Source: Holacanthus passer
Taxonomy: Eukaryota > Chordata > Actinopteri > Pomacanthidae
Assembly (NCBI GenBank): GCA_025331565.1
Contig: JAFREQ010000014.1
Span: 14,372,001 to 14,436,000 of the forward strand
DNA: 64,000 nucleotides
Direction: 5' to 3'
The position numbers and the translations under genes were made by a program. How positions within the stretch are numbered: the first letter of the stretch is position 1; the number at the start of each line of letters is the position of its first letter. This document shows, piece by piece, positions 51,050-63,460 of this stretch. The notes below the pieces were generated by a model that saw only the letters and a program-made list of their open reading frames with translations, had not been told where the DNA came from and ran no database searches.

Positions 51050-52420
51050 TATTTATGCATATAGTGGTGTCTCAAAGTCTCATACCACAGTATCAGTTTC
51101 ACAATTTGAATGAAAAGTTGAATCTTTAAAAAATGTGCATGCATATCAGAATATCTTATAGTATAATATTAGGTATGTCCCTCTTTTTGCTCCACAAATT
51201 AGTTCAAAACATGCTGACCCTTGTTATTGAAGTATGTTTTGACAATGACCCAAAGAGCTGCTTGTGATTTCACAGAACACTTGGCTTTGTCAGTCTTCAA
51301 AAGCCCCCATAAATGTTCAATGAGGTTGAGGTCAGGTGACTGTGGAGGAAAGTCCATGACAGTCGGGACTCCTTGCTCTTCTTTGGCCTTCAAGTAGTTC
51401 TCTCGATGCTTCGAGTCCTTCTCCACACAGATGCAAACCAGAGGGTGCAGCATGTCTCTGAAGAATGGAGTGATACTTCTCCTTAGTCATGGTTTAGTCA
51501 ATTTGGTGCAGGTGTCCAACTCCAGAGGAGCCAAAACACCCCCAGACTTGAATATTCCCACCACCATGTCTCACTGTCAGTTTGATACACTGCGGTATGA
51601 ATCTCTGTCTCCTGTTTGTCTCCTTACATACATCCTTCTGCTGCTGTCAAGAATTTCAAACTTGGATTCATCAGTAAATAGACTTTTTTCACTCATCCAC
51701 TGTGAAATACTGGTATTTCTCAACCCACCCCAAGCATTTGGCCTCGTTTCCCCTCCTGAGAATAGGTTTAGAAACTGATACTCGTCCTCTGAGACCGCTA
51801 GAGGACGGCCTTCTTTTGACAGGACTTTTGCTGATTGGAGTCTTGCATTCTTTATTTAGCAGATTCTGTATCTATGATGAAGTTACTTTTCTATCTCTCA
51901 GAGAACTAAGTTTGATGTATTGATCTTCTGATGGTGTGGTCACTTTTGCCTTATCGTACTTTGGATACAACTGATCCAGTTTCTGCAAAGTGTTTCAGAG
52001 GTCTATGCACTGCCCCCTTAGAAACCTTTAGTCTAGCCATGATCTGACACTGTGAAAGCTCCTCTTTGCTTAGAATAACAATTTGACTTCTGACATTTCC
52101 ACTTAGTTCTAATGTTTCCCACTGTCACAATGCTACTTAGAAGGCAATGATGTGCTGGAAACTTGAGGCACAGCCATATTTATAACAGGTGAACACTGGC
52201 AGCAAGTTACTTGAACGAGCCTGTGATGAGTAGATTGAATCCACCTGAGCCGTCACCATCTGAAGGCATGCTTCAATGGAGGTGATACACCTAGAGGAAA
52301 TCTGAACTCCTTGTGTTTGTAAGTTGTTCTGAATCCTCAAGCTTCCTGATTATTTCTGGGCTGACGTGAAAATATTTTTAACATGGTCTCAGCCTTGTGA
52401 ATATGCATATATTTACATTT
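51050..52420 (-). mobile_element. Decayed Tc1/mariner-type transposon
   Basis: The minus strand encodes scattered Tc1 transposase words: a helix-turn-helix-like start near 52100, LFTDESKFEI near 51680 (second-Asp region), then FPPQSPDLNLIEHLWGLLK at 51294-51350, the diagnostic C-terminal block (DLNPIEHLWG in active copies). Several stops and frameshifts intervene. The transposase region spans about 51200-52140. Outer edges are judged from TATGCATAT words in opposite orientation near 51055 and 52405 and are approximate. Confidence 0.8.
51199..51453 (-). pseudogene. Tc1 transposase C-terminal fragment
   Basis: The longest surviving frame of the Tc1-like copy, 84 codons, includes QGVPTVMDFPPQSPDLNLIE. 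It covers the last acidic catalytic region of the DDE fold. The N-terminal two thirds lie upstream at 51454-52140 in broken frames. Confidence 0.8.
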
Positions 52421-55400
52421 TTGAAAAAATGTGGATGTCTCTTTAATTACATATAGAATTGAAACACAATCCCAGTTTCCTGCTGTTTCTCCAGTGTCCA
52501 TATAGAGTTCATTTTATCGAAAACCCCAGAATGATTAAGGTTATCATTCAAAAGTCTTCTTCTTTACGTACTGTGTGTTTGTCTGATCCCTGTACCAGAC
52601 AGGCTATAGGCTCACCTTTTCATACCAATGCCATTATTAAGAATTTGTATTTAACCTTGGAAAGATCTGTTTATCTTAGGAAAAACATACTAAGGAAGAT
52701 TATGCTTTTAGCAAATACCAACGCCCACTCTCATCAGTTATACTGAGCGATGCCTGGGAGCCGTCTTCTACTCCTTCACAAACGCTTCGCTGGAGCAGCT
52801 GTGGTTAAACTGCCTTGCTCGACGACAGCTTGGCAGCAGCTTTTAAAAGACAGGAGGAAGAGGTCTTATTTGCTTCGGCTTGGAGCCCTCTAATCTGTCT
52901 CTGTAATTATCAGGCCTGAACGTTACAATGTCAAGAGGTCATTTTAATTACCTCAGGTCATATCAATAATCAGCTCTTTAAATCATCATTTAGACAAAGC
53001 TATCATTGAAATGACCTGATATTAGAAGTAATTACCACGACCCTGCGATGATAGCTGAATATAAAATCAGCTGTTCTTAGATGTTGATTTGTCTGTATAC
53101 TGGACCATAGCAAACTCCTCTGTCATCAGGCCGAGATGATGAGAAATATGACAACGCATTAGAGCCGTGTTACACTCTTTTTTTAAATACCTCTAAGTTG
53201 TCTGAGTGCTCCCAGTCATTGTGAGTTTTGTCTTGTCCCCAGGAAAGTACACATAATTTGAATTCAAATGCAGCAAATCCTTTTATCTAGACAAAATCCT
53301 CTTTGATTCTGTTAGTAAAGCATTGCTATGATTTGAAAGAGGAAGATGTGAAAGATAAGATAGGGGATGATCACTTTTAAAGGGCTGTCATTTGGATTGA
53401 ACTCAGCAGCAGTGCTGCCAGCGACAAGAGTTCAGTGCAAAGCTTCTATTGGGAACCTGATATAAATCCTGTGTCTTACACAAGCTGATACCGTTGTTGC
53501 ACTCTACTAGTTATGTTTTAATGAGTAACAATTTTTAGCCAATTTGCATGTAAAACAATGTAATTATAAACAAGCATCAAAAAGCTGTAATACTTCTAAA
53601 AAAATGTAAATTACCCTCCATTATAAAGCACAACAAAACCTAAGCCATGCCTCCGAGCCAGGGCCTCTAGGTTTTGGATGCTCGCTTCCATTATGAATGC
53701 TATTCACAAGCCAAACTTTTTAGGTTGGTGCAGTTGGGCACTTTAATCTATTTTTGCTGTAAATTAATGAATTTTTAAAGAGGACTAGTCCTTGCTGAAT
53801 AGGGCTGGATATGGGAATGTAGTTTGAGTCGTGGTGACGCAGTGCTATAGCCCCCTTTACTGTGCAAAGCATGAGTTCACAAACAGCATCCCATCTCTCT
53901 CTTGGGACCATTCGCTGGGGGAGTTTGCCGAAATGCTGCACTCCTATGTTTTATTTATGACAAAATATGCCTTTTTAACTTCGCCGTTGTCAGAATCTGG
54001 AATTGTGATAGCTTTTTCCTAGTCGGCGGTGGTAAGTCTTCTGGGTCGCTAACTCCCTCTACCTTGGCAGATGTTTTCAGGTGTTATGTTCTGTGTGGGC
54101 TTAGTGAGTTAAATATTTTATTCTAGGCCTTCAGGGATACAGTGGAACCTACTGATTTTCTTACCTTCTTTCAATCTGATTTTGATTCAGAGAAAAAGTG
54201 TGTGAATCACTGCGTTCTGTTTCATTTGAGATGCTACTTGATTGACTTGGCTGACACGGGCCAGCCGTCAGTTTTCAGAAAACCACTGATGAAAGTGTTC
54301 TGTCATGGTTAAATTGTCATCCTCACTCTGTATTACTCTTCTTCCCTTATTTTTCTTTTCAGGCATTAGTTTGCCTGACCACTCACTTTAAGGGACTAAA
54401 GACACAAAATACATCTCAGTTTGAAACGGTGCATTACATCGATGCCTCTCCAGGTCTCCTTTGAGAATAAGTAGACAGTATCAAACGATAATTGCTTAAC
54501 CCAGCTCCATTGAGAGATGAGCAAGCAGCCACCATAAGGGCAGCTGATTTGCCTTGATATCTTATAATTGAACCTTTTCAGGGGTATGTTTTCTGGCACT
54601 GAAGCAGAAAGTAATTAAGACGTTCAATACTGCTTTTTGGACCTTTTCCTCCTCGCTTTGAATGGCCCACACTCCTAGACATGACAGCGCTCTGTATGCC
54701 TACAGACTTTCTTTTGACACATTAGCCTTACCCTTGCCAAGGCAGTCCTTCCCAGAAACCCCCTCTGCTCGGCACGCTCCGGGTGGGTATTTTGTCATTA
54801 CTTCATTTTCCTCAGAAAATATTTTGATGCCTCTTTCTTTTGCACCCCCCGCCCCCCTTCTCTTACCCATCCCCCGTCACTCCATTCAAAGTTCTCTATT
54901 AAAATGCAGAACTGTAAAGCCTCTCTCAGTCTAAAAGCCTGCTAGCAGCGGGGGACTGTTAGCTGTTAGTGATGCATACAGCTGAGTGTGTGCATCACAG
55001 CTACAAAGTCTAATGGGTGAATACATTCAATCACACACACAGACCCTCAACTCTTTTAAAGGGACAATGTTCCCAGTCATGAAAGCTCCATCCACAGTGC
55101 GGAGAGTGATGTATTTAAATTCTTTGGAGGAGAAAGATTTCTTGTTCATAAACGTCCAAATCCTTGCTCTTCTTTTTACATTAGTGCTTGTAATCTTTTT
55201 TTTTTTGGAAGTGCCAGCTAATATCGCAGAACTTTCAACTTGCCGAAGTTAACTTTTCACATGCTGTTTCCTCAGGAAGGATGAAAATGTGAGATGCCAC
55301 ATGTTTTCCGTTTATCAGGTTTTGAACCTCTTTAGATGCCTGCTCATGTTAGCCAAATGTCTGTTTCTAAAAATGTACCGTCTGACGCACATTCCTACTA

Positions 55401-58400
55401 CAAGCGGTCAAACTATTTAATCAAATGCCGCTTTTTGGTATGATCATCAGCCAGAATATCCCAACTTCATTACCTTTATTTTGTATTCAACTATGGTTCT
55501 TTGAAATCTGTTTTGATGTTTCCTGCTCAGTGAGACAACGATGAATCTTTTTGACTAGCACGAGCAGAAATTGTGTTAGTTGGTTAACTGCACGAGCCCA
55601 ATTAGAATTAGTTTTCTCTTGCCCTTCAAAAAAGAGATCCTCTTTCAGGGACTATTTTCTGAACCATCAAGAATTTAACTATATCTGTTCAGTTTTGTTT
55701 CTAAACATGCAGTTAATCAGGTATTTATGAATGGAGACAGATAATTAGTTTTCTTAATGTGGTTCAGCTTTAAATTTTCCTATTTCCAGGTTTAATTATA
55801 GTCATAATAACGTAATATCAGTTACTTGTAAAAGTATAATATTTAATACGTGTTGAAAAATGACATCATAGACTGACTGTTCTGATATGGATCTGCGTGA
55901 GTACGATGTAGAAGGGTTCATTTCCTCTTTCAGTGTAGGATAGGATTCAGATAACCTTGAACAATTACTTGAGACGAATACGCTACCTACTAAGAATTTA
56001 GCACTCAGCATCTATGCCAACAATACAATGCATTTCTATAGAAGACTCACAGCTCTGACATAGGCAGAGATATATATACCGTGAGCTGTCTTCTCTGCAG
56101 TGATCATTTTTCTCCCCTGATACCACGCAGGCCTCCGAGACTGATGTGAAACACAGCAGGTATCAGAAACAAAAGGCACAGAGCCGAGGTTAGCCCAGTC
56201 ACTGTGGGACCAGTTGACTGAGTCGACTAGGTAATTGGTTGCGTCTACCCGCCCAGCAGGGCCCCTCTCCCCAGAAGCCAAGTCATGCCCCTCCTCTTCT
56301 CTCTCCGCTCTCTTCTATTACTCATCATCCCAGCGCCTCACCAGGCTAGCGGTGCGAAGCTACGCCGTGCCGCCGTGCAGCCAGCCCACGCTCCCAAACT
56401 TCTCAACAACAACAGCCACGGCAGCACAGCAGGTCAGGGCTTGTGGCAGGCTGATTTGCAGCTTGAGCCTCCTTTTAATGAGGGGAAAATAAGTACTTGT
56501 TGTTCTGTGTCTTGTGTGTCACCTCCCCCATCCCCACCTACCCACCACCACTACAACTAGCAATGCTACCTTCCCTTCAGCAAAAAAAAAAAAAAGGTGC
56601 ACTAATTAAGATGGCTTCCTGGGATTTGGAAGAGGGGGGTTGGCTATGGCTTCTCCCACAGTGGCAAAGCCTTGAGGAAGAGATGGGGGTGGTGTTGTGC
56701 AAGAGGCCTCATCGGGCATGTCTCTCTCCTCTCGGTTCCTCTTTCCTTACCCGAGTCCCACTGCCTGGCTTGTTTGGCTTGATGAGTCTGCTGCTAAACA
56801 TTTGTTTTTTCTACTCGTAATTAAGCGAGTTTTTTTTGCAGGAGCAGGAGTATTTCCCTTCTTCTTCTTCATCCCAGCTCTCCAGGGGGATTGGAGGAAA
56901 GAGAGACAGAGGGGTTTGTGTTCCTGCTGGTAGGAAGGCACATTGAAGTTCTCCCACCTTGATTATATACAGTGAGAATGAATGGAAAATGCGTGGGCCA
57001 ATAGGCTCTTTGTTGTTCAAGGACATACGAAGGTTACTGCATGGGATGGTAGATGAAGGCTTAGATGTAGATTTCTGTATCCTTAGGAGGCTGAATTCAT
57101 CCAGCCATTGTTAGCTGTTCACTGGCATTGGCCCACTCTGCATCCATCTTTATCGTTAAACTTGTAGGTTTACCTGCATTTCCCAGTGTGTGGGACGTTT
57201 ATCTTCCAAAAGCACCGAGCTCTAAACAAGGCAATTTTCTTTGTTGAATCAGAGTGTGGTCTGAATGCAACATCTTCACTCCAGTTATGAGTAACAGTTA
57301 CATGACATTCTCAGTCCAGTAGTGACAAATCTACGAATGTTCTGTGACTGACAGAAGTTCAGAACAATTGGTGAGTAAGTTCTCTCTCGTGTACCAAATG
57401 ATTGTCTTTGTTTTTTTCCTGAATCATGCTAAAACTATTTGCAAAAGCCCCCACTACCAAAAGTTCCTGCACAGGACATATTTTTAAGTTCTGTGCTGCT
57501 CTAAAAATAGCTACCAAATTAAAATGTTGAGTCTTCTTCAGTTATTTCATTGTTTGTGTCTGTCTGAGCAGGATCTAAGATACCGGGGGGGTGAGGGGTG
57601 GAGGGTGGGCATGGATTTGACAGGAGAGTGAGGCACGTTGAGAGTCAGAGAATGGGAACACGGTGTGGGGGGGTTACACAGAGAGGGAAAGGGGACGAGC
57701 CTTTCGGCTCCTCTAGAGGGTTGGAATTCCTCCCGAGCTGTTCCCCCCATTTGGCAGGCACTTGTGAAAACAATTCCCCAGCTTTTAGTCACTCTGCAGA
57801 TCCAATTGCCATTTCCACTTTGGAGGGAACAAGAGTGAGAGGCAATCCAGATAGACAGAACACAGAGAGAGAAAGAGAGAGGAGTTTTAATCGGGTTGGA
57901 CAGATGCCGAGGCCAGTTGAGCGGTTGTGCGATATTAATATCTTATGAAGGCTGTCTGGCAGTGCAAGCTCACCGTCTTGTGTGGTTTTGTGTTTGTGCG
58001 TTGCAGCAGCGGCCATTGCAGTGGCTAAATGAAGAACTTGTGAACATGCACGAGGGAAGGACTCTACCTTTCACTTCGGTGACTTCCCCAGATGCTTTGG
58101 CCCAAAGAAAGATGGAAAGGAATGGGAAGAGTAAGACACTTAACTCATACCTTCTCCTACCCCATACTGCTTTGCTTTTCACTGTGTAGCTAATGGAATA
58201 CAACTGTTTGGTTAAACTTTTTTTCTTATCCATAGCTCACATTGCAGATCATGCTCATGTGCAGTGTTAAAGACCAAGTAATGAACATGCCAAAATATTT
58301 AGTTTTCCATTGTACAAAGCCTCACTGTATGTGGAAAATAATGTGCAAGTTAACATCTGTGTGTCTCTGCCAAGTGTGCTTTCTGCTCCAGCTAAAAGAG

Positions 58401-58555
58401 ATGAATAGGCGTAGTAAACAAACCTCCTGCTCTTCCAGACTTGAGCCAAGGCTGCTGCACAGCACCCATTCAGTGAGCCAACAGGAGATCTTCCACACAC
58501 GCCACGTCACTGAGCCTGTCGCCCTTCCCTTTTGACCCCTCGACCTACAAGCGCC

Positions 58556-58915
58556 ATGACCTCTGAGCTGGAGAGCAGCCTGACCTCTATGGACTGGCTC
58601 CCCCAGCTCAGCATGAGGGCAGCCATCCAGAAAGCAGACGCGGGCCACCACCACGGCCACCACCACGGACACCACCACCACGGTCACCATCACGGGCATG
58701 GGCCTGGCAAGAAAATCACCCATCTCGACCCGGGAACAACGCTGGACCAGGAGGAAGCCGCGCAGCACAGAGACGGGAAACCGCCCTACAGCTATGCCAG
58801 CCTCATCACCTTCGCAATCAATGGCTCGCCTCGCAAACGGATGACCCTCAGTGAGATCTACCAGTGGATTTGTGACAACTTCCCCTACTACCGAGAGGCA
58901 GGCAGCGGCTGGAAG
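58556..58915 (+). CDS. foxj3: Forkhead box protein J3, first coding exon (gene continues beyond window)
   Basis: A 120-codon exon opens MTSELESSLTSMDWLPQL, the conserved FOXJ3 N-terminus, and keeps TTLDQEE and DGKPPYSYASLITFAI. The forkhead DNA-binding domain starts at about residue 73 and is cut after SGWK at the donor AAG|GTAAGA, so the recognition helix lies in the next exon, not found before 64000. An in-frame TGA at 58511-58513 supports this ATG, so the short human N-terminal extension is not encoded contiguously. The acceptor may be TCTTCCAG at 58438 or CTACAAG just before the ATG. Residues 31-48 are a His/Gly insert absent from human as I recall it. FOXJ3 is a nuclear transcription factor linked to muscle (Mef2c) and spermatogenesis. 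Confidence 0.93.
58646..58699 (+). repeat. foxj3: Histidine-glycine codon repeat in foxj3
   Basis: Imperfect tandem CAC/CAT runs punctuated by GGN encode HHHGHHHGHHHHGHHHGH: 14 histidines in 18 residues (31-48), between the conserved N-terminal motif and the forkhead. Confidence 0.95.
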
Positions 58916-61153
58916 GTAAGACGAGACCAGAGACATATTTTATATGGAGTCATGCTCTTCTTGTGGGACTTATAAAGGAATAACTTATCTTATCTTAAGC
59001 TATGCTGCTGCTCGAGTTGGTCTCTTTTCTTTCTCTTTTCTTTTCTCTGGTTGTCTGTTTCGGATTGCACCCAACATGTCAGTTATGCTTTCACAAATAT
59101 ATCATATCAATAATTTTATCAATGAATCAGTTCTTAATGAGAATTTTTCATTTTGGAGCAAGTGGCTCATGAAATATAATTTGTGCAAAATTAATTAGAT
59201 GACAACTTTCATTTCAGTGCTTGCAGGTTGTAGCTACTTGTAGTGCTTCTACCTTCTCACCCAACACAAGGTGATCAAAGATCTGCATCTTTGAATTTGG
59301 TTATTTATAACTTACAAATGTTGAAAACTAAACCTTGATTTGATAAGGGATCTGAAATATATCAGATTCAAGCAGCAGATTTGATACCGGATTCAAATTT
59401 CATCAAATGCTATCAAGCCTCAACTCTCTTGCTAATGCTGGAAATGCACAAACCTGATCCAGTGGTTGCCTCGAAGAGCACAGAAACCTTTTAGTGAACC
59501 AGGAGTGATTGACAGATGCATTTCGTCTCATTCAGATGACATTATTAAATCCTTATGTAAATGTAACTATGCAAATCCTGGCTAATATGAGCAGAAAGGT
59601 GGCTGTGTTATTGGAGACAAATGAATAGATCCCTACGGTTGTGTCTTGGGGATTCTCTACCTTATTAGTGAAGAAGGGGATGGATATAGTCCTTCCACTG
59701 GCACATCGAAAAGGCTGTCTGCAAACTATCAACCAATTCATCTCTCTGAGAGCGGGAACATTTTTCTTCTTCTCTCATTATTTCTCCCTCTTTCACTTTC
59801 TATCTTCATCTCCCAAGCACTTGCACTTCACCAACCCCCCTTCTTCTCTCTCTTAGTCACTCACTCTCTCTCCTCTCTTCTTCTTTTCCCTTTCACGAAC
59901 CTGTGTTTGTTCCCCGTCTATAATCTTCAACGCACCATTCCCCGAGCAGAGCTGTATGCCAGAAATGGAGACAAAAAGGTTATGATACAAGCCAGGTTGT
60001 GTTGGCAGAGCTTCTTACCTGCATGTAGGATTCAATCAATTCGTTTTCTGTTCGGAGAGAGAGGATAGGGGTTATTAAGACCATTCAGGCTTTCTCTCGC
60101 TGCAGCTCATGACTGGCTTCTCCTGCTGGTTGTATTTGAGTGCCAGGATGTTTTAGTCCCCCATAATTACACCTCTAGATTCATTGATTTGTGTGTGTGT
60201 GGCTGCATTCTAGTAGCATCATTAAAGTGCAGTACTGATGGCATTGTGGTTATATTTTCACATGTTTTGGCATTTGACCGTGATATCAGTGCAGAGGATT
60301 TGTTGTGAGACCCAAAGTTCTGTTGCTTTCCACACAGGCAAGGGCTTATTTGTCTAAGAGTATATGTTCAAAGCACAGCACTTTAAAGAACAGCTAATAT
60401 AGCGTTGCACAGATTTGTGGAGAAAAAACATTTGGCCTGTGCATGAACTGACATTTTAGAAGCATGTAAAGTAAGAAATTAAGCACTCTGCAGTACTTCA
60501 AGGTAAATCGCACATTACAATTCTGTGTCTGTGAGAAAGGGCTGCAAACTTTCGCTTCCTGGATGACCCGACTCGACACAGTGGGGCTCGTTTTATACCA
60601 GCCATGGCCGTCACAGGGAAAGTTACATAAGTCCGGTTCATTCCAGTTCAGGTGATTACTGTCAGCTGTACACAGTGGGACGCAGACCCAGAGATTGTCT
60701 GGCTGCCACGTTCGGCAGACATCGTCGGCTCACGCACACACGCACACACGTCGAGAGCACACACTTTGAAAATGCGTGTTTCCTGAATGTACCAACTCAA
60801 GGCGAACACTCGAGCTTTCAGAAAAACGCCTTGTACATGGTCCGTCGTGCTTGCCGTCTCCTTCACCCTCTACCACACACGCGCGCACAGACACACACAC
60901 ACATCGCTCGTACACCCACAGAGAGACTCCCACTCAGGTCGGCAGCGTACGTGTGCAGTCTACAGATTACACACGGGGAGCTCAGCAGGAGAGGAGATGG
61001 GGGGGAGGTGGGGTGTCGAGTTGGAGAAGAGAGAGGAGACTGTCAGAGAGCAGAGGAGAGTTTTACTACCCAGCACACGCACTCCGTCTGCTCTGTATGA
61101 TAATGTGAGAGTGCAGGAACGGCAGAGTTGAAACCAGGACAACACACAGTCAT

Positions 61154-61183
<30 letters not shown>
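61154..61183. repeat. (CA)n(CG)n array
   Basis: About eight CA units run directly into about seven CG units. This alternating purine-pyrimidine tract is prone to Z-DNA. Confidence 0.9.
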
Positions 61184-61184
<1 letters not shown>

Positions 61185-63376
61185 TCAGCTTCCATCCTTA
61201 GAAATCACACAAATGCGTACACTGGTTGAACACCACAGGCTTCCCGCATGTGTTGCAGCTACACACAGACAAACACACGCGCACACACACTTTCACTTGC
61301 ATTAAAATGCCTAAATCTAGTTAGCCATTATAATCATGTAGCTTTCCAAGGTCGTGAGATTTTTTGTGTCTTTGCTGGAAATAAATATGGAGAGCTCTCT
61401 TCATCTGAGAAGTAATGATGAGAACCTTCCTCCAGAGCTGTGGAGGAGTTTTAGAATCCGTAAAAAAAAAAAAAAAAAATCATGAAATTAAATCGCGCAC
61501 AAACGCATAAGCCATTTGTTTATGGAGCTCGTTGACACTCCTATATTCATCTTGTGTAACATGCATGCATAGCATTTCCATTTTTAACACTGAGGATTAA
61601 ACTGTTGTGGAGTTACAGTATACAGGAGGGGAATGCAAACAGCATTGCATCAGGCTGCGTCATTATTTTGGCATGATCTCCCCTATGTTATCTTTACCTA
61701 CCTCTCTCCGTCTGTGTCCGACTACACTGTGCACCGCTCTATTTTCCCATGCCCCCTCACAGCCCCTTCACACCCATGTGTCCCTCCACTCCAGGGTCCA
61801 CCTTTACCCCAACTCAGTGAGTACGCAGCGGGAGACCGAAGCCGCACAGGGGTTTCTCTTTTTTGCTTCCTGTCTTTGTCTCCTTGTCGTCAGTTTGCAG
61901 GAGTGAGTCATCTATAATGAAGCCTGTTTTCCAGTTTTGAGAATGTCTTTTTTTTATCCCAGTTTTAAACTGACCTTCAACACCTGCCCTACAGTATTAT
62001 GTTTAATGTTTTGTCTTAATTAGCTTTCCCTTTATGTTATGTTTTAGTATTTCATAGAGCACTCTCTTTATCTATTCTGCTATAGGTTGTTTTTTGGTAA
62101 AATAATGTCTTCAACCTTGGTGGATAATAAATTATTTTCTATTCTAAGTAGTTTTGTTCTATTGAGTTTTGAAACAATTAGTTGATTGACAGAGCAATTT
62201 TGGTAATGGATGAATCGTTTAAGTCATTTATCAAGCAAAACGTTCATTGGTTTCAGCTTCTCAAATGTGTCGATATTGTAAATAGAATATATTTGGGTTT
62301 TGGACTGATGGTCAGACAAAACAAGGAATTAAAAGACGGCGCATTTGGCTCTGGGAACTGGTGATGGGTATTTTTCACACTGTAATTTATAACATTTTTA
62401 AAACTAAATTATGAATCGATTAAAAGAAAAAAAATATGGATCCATTAATCTGTATTCCATGCTGCTCTATTTTAGTCTATCCAGGCTGAATATAATGATG
62501 GTGCTTATTGAAAGCTCACCTCGCCATTATGTTATCACTGAAATGTGCAGATCTTCCCATCATTCACCACTTGAGAAATGCAGTCCAGACTTGTACCTTC
62601 ACCAAATAGCTTGTTGCAGCCTGTACCGACTAACGTGCTCTCTTGTGACCCCCATCACCTCGGGCTAGCTCCCATGCAGCCGGGCTAATTGCCTGCGAAT
62701 TAGCAAGGCCTAATGTGACGTTGTAAAGGGCAGCGCCACCGCGATGGCCTTTGGCCTTTGGCTGAACACCACATGTCACAGACAATCACCTGATATGAAT
62801 CAGCGCTGGGCCATTATTCTGGCTCCAATCCTCCCCAGCCTGCTCTGTGGGAGATCTGCGACTGAGCGCAGTGGAGGTCGGTGCACAGTGTCAAGTGAAC
62901 TTACGTATGTGGAGGAAGGCTGTTGTCATTGGCTGCTGGGAGTCATTATGTGGCTGGAGCTGCACTGAGCCTCCTGAGCTCGTGTCTTAGGAGCACAACT
63001 GAGATTTCACCACTGTACTTTGCTTGTGGTGATTCAGCTTTGAGACAATCGGTGGAAAACACAGTGTACAGACTGTGCATGTGTGTACTTCTACACTGTG
63101 TAGTGCTTATGTGCACGGCTCCGTGTAAAAGGTGTGTTCAGCTAGTGATTTGTGTGTGTGTCTGCGTTCCTTGTCTGTATTTTCCAGAGAGTCATTTGAA
63201 AAGAGTCTGATAGTGGTGACTGGGAAAATGCCACAGACGTCTGCTTGTTCAGTTGAGTCTCACCTCTGACTCTGTGTTGATCTCCTCGTCACTAAGTAAC
63301 ACATACAGAACTGTTACATGTAGCCCCGAATTCCCAGTTTACGCATCACGTTAGACCAGTCTGCCATCCAGATGCT

Positions 63377-63460
63377 GGTGTGTGTGTGTGTGTGTGTGCG
63401 CGTGCACGTGCGCGCGTGTGTGTGTGTGTGTGTGTGCGTGTGTGTCTGTCTGTCTGTCTC
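63377..63460. repeat. (GT)n/(GC)n/(GT)n array with TCTG tail
   Basis: GT units, a short GCGCGTGCACGTGCGCGC core, more GT units and then TCTG repeats. Confidence 0.9.

Larger units (their letters stand above)
45222..58437 (+). other. foxj3: foxj3 intron 1 (about 13 kb)
   Basis: Holds a GT microsatellite (46404-46440), a Ty3/Gypsy remnant (46925-50242), a Tc1-like remnant (about 51050-52420) and a TAATTA-rich block near 52890-53060 that could be a conserved enhancer. A possible extra 5' UTR exon lies at 58008-58130: acceptor TTGCAG, donor AGA|GTAAGA. No other gene recognised. Confidence 0.5.

Noticed and set aside
58322..58936. A 204-codon minus-strand open frame
   Set aside because: It is the antisense shadow of the foxj3 coding exon; its V/A-rich stretch is the complement of the His repeat.
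60675..61131. Overlapping frames of 110-141 codons in the foxj3 intron
   Set aside because: Arg/Thr/His-rich translations of CA-rich sequence with no conserved domain.
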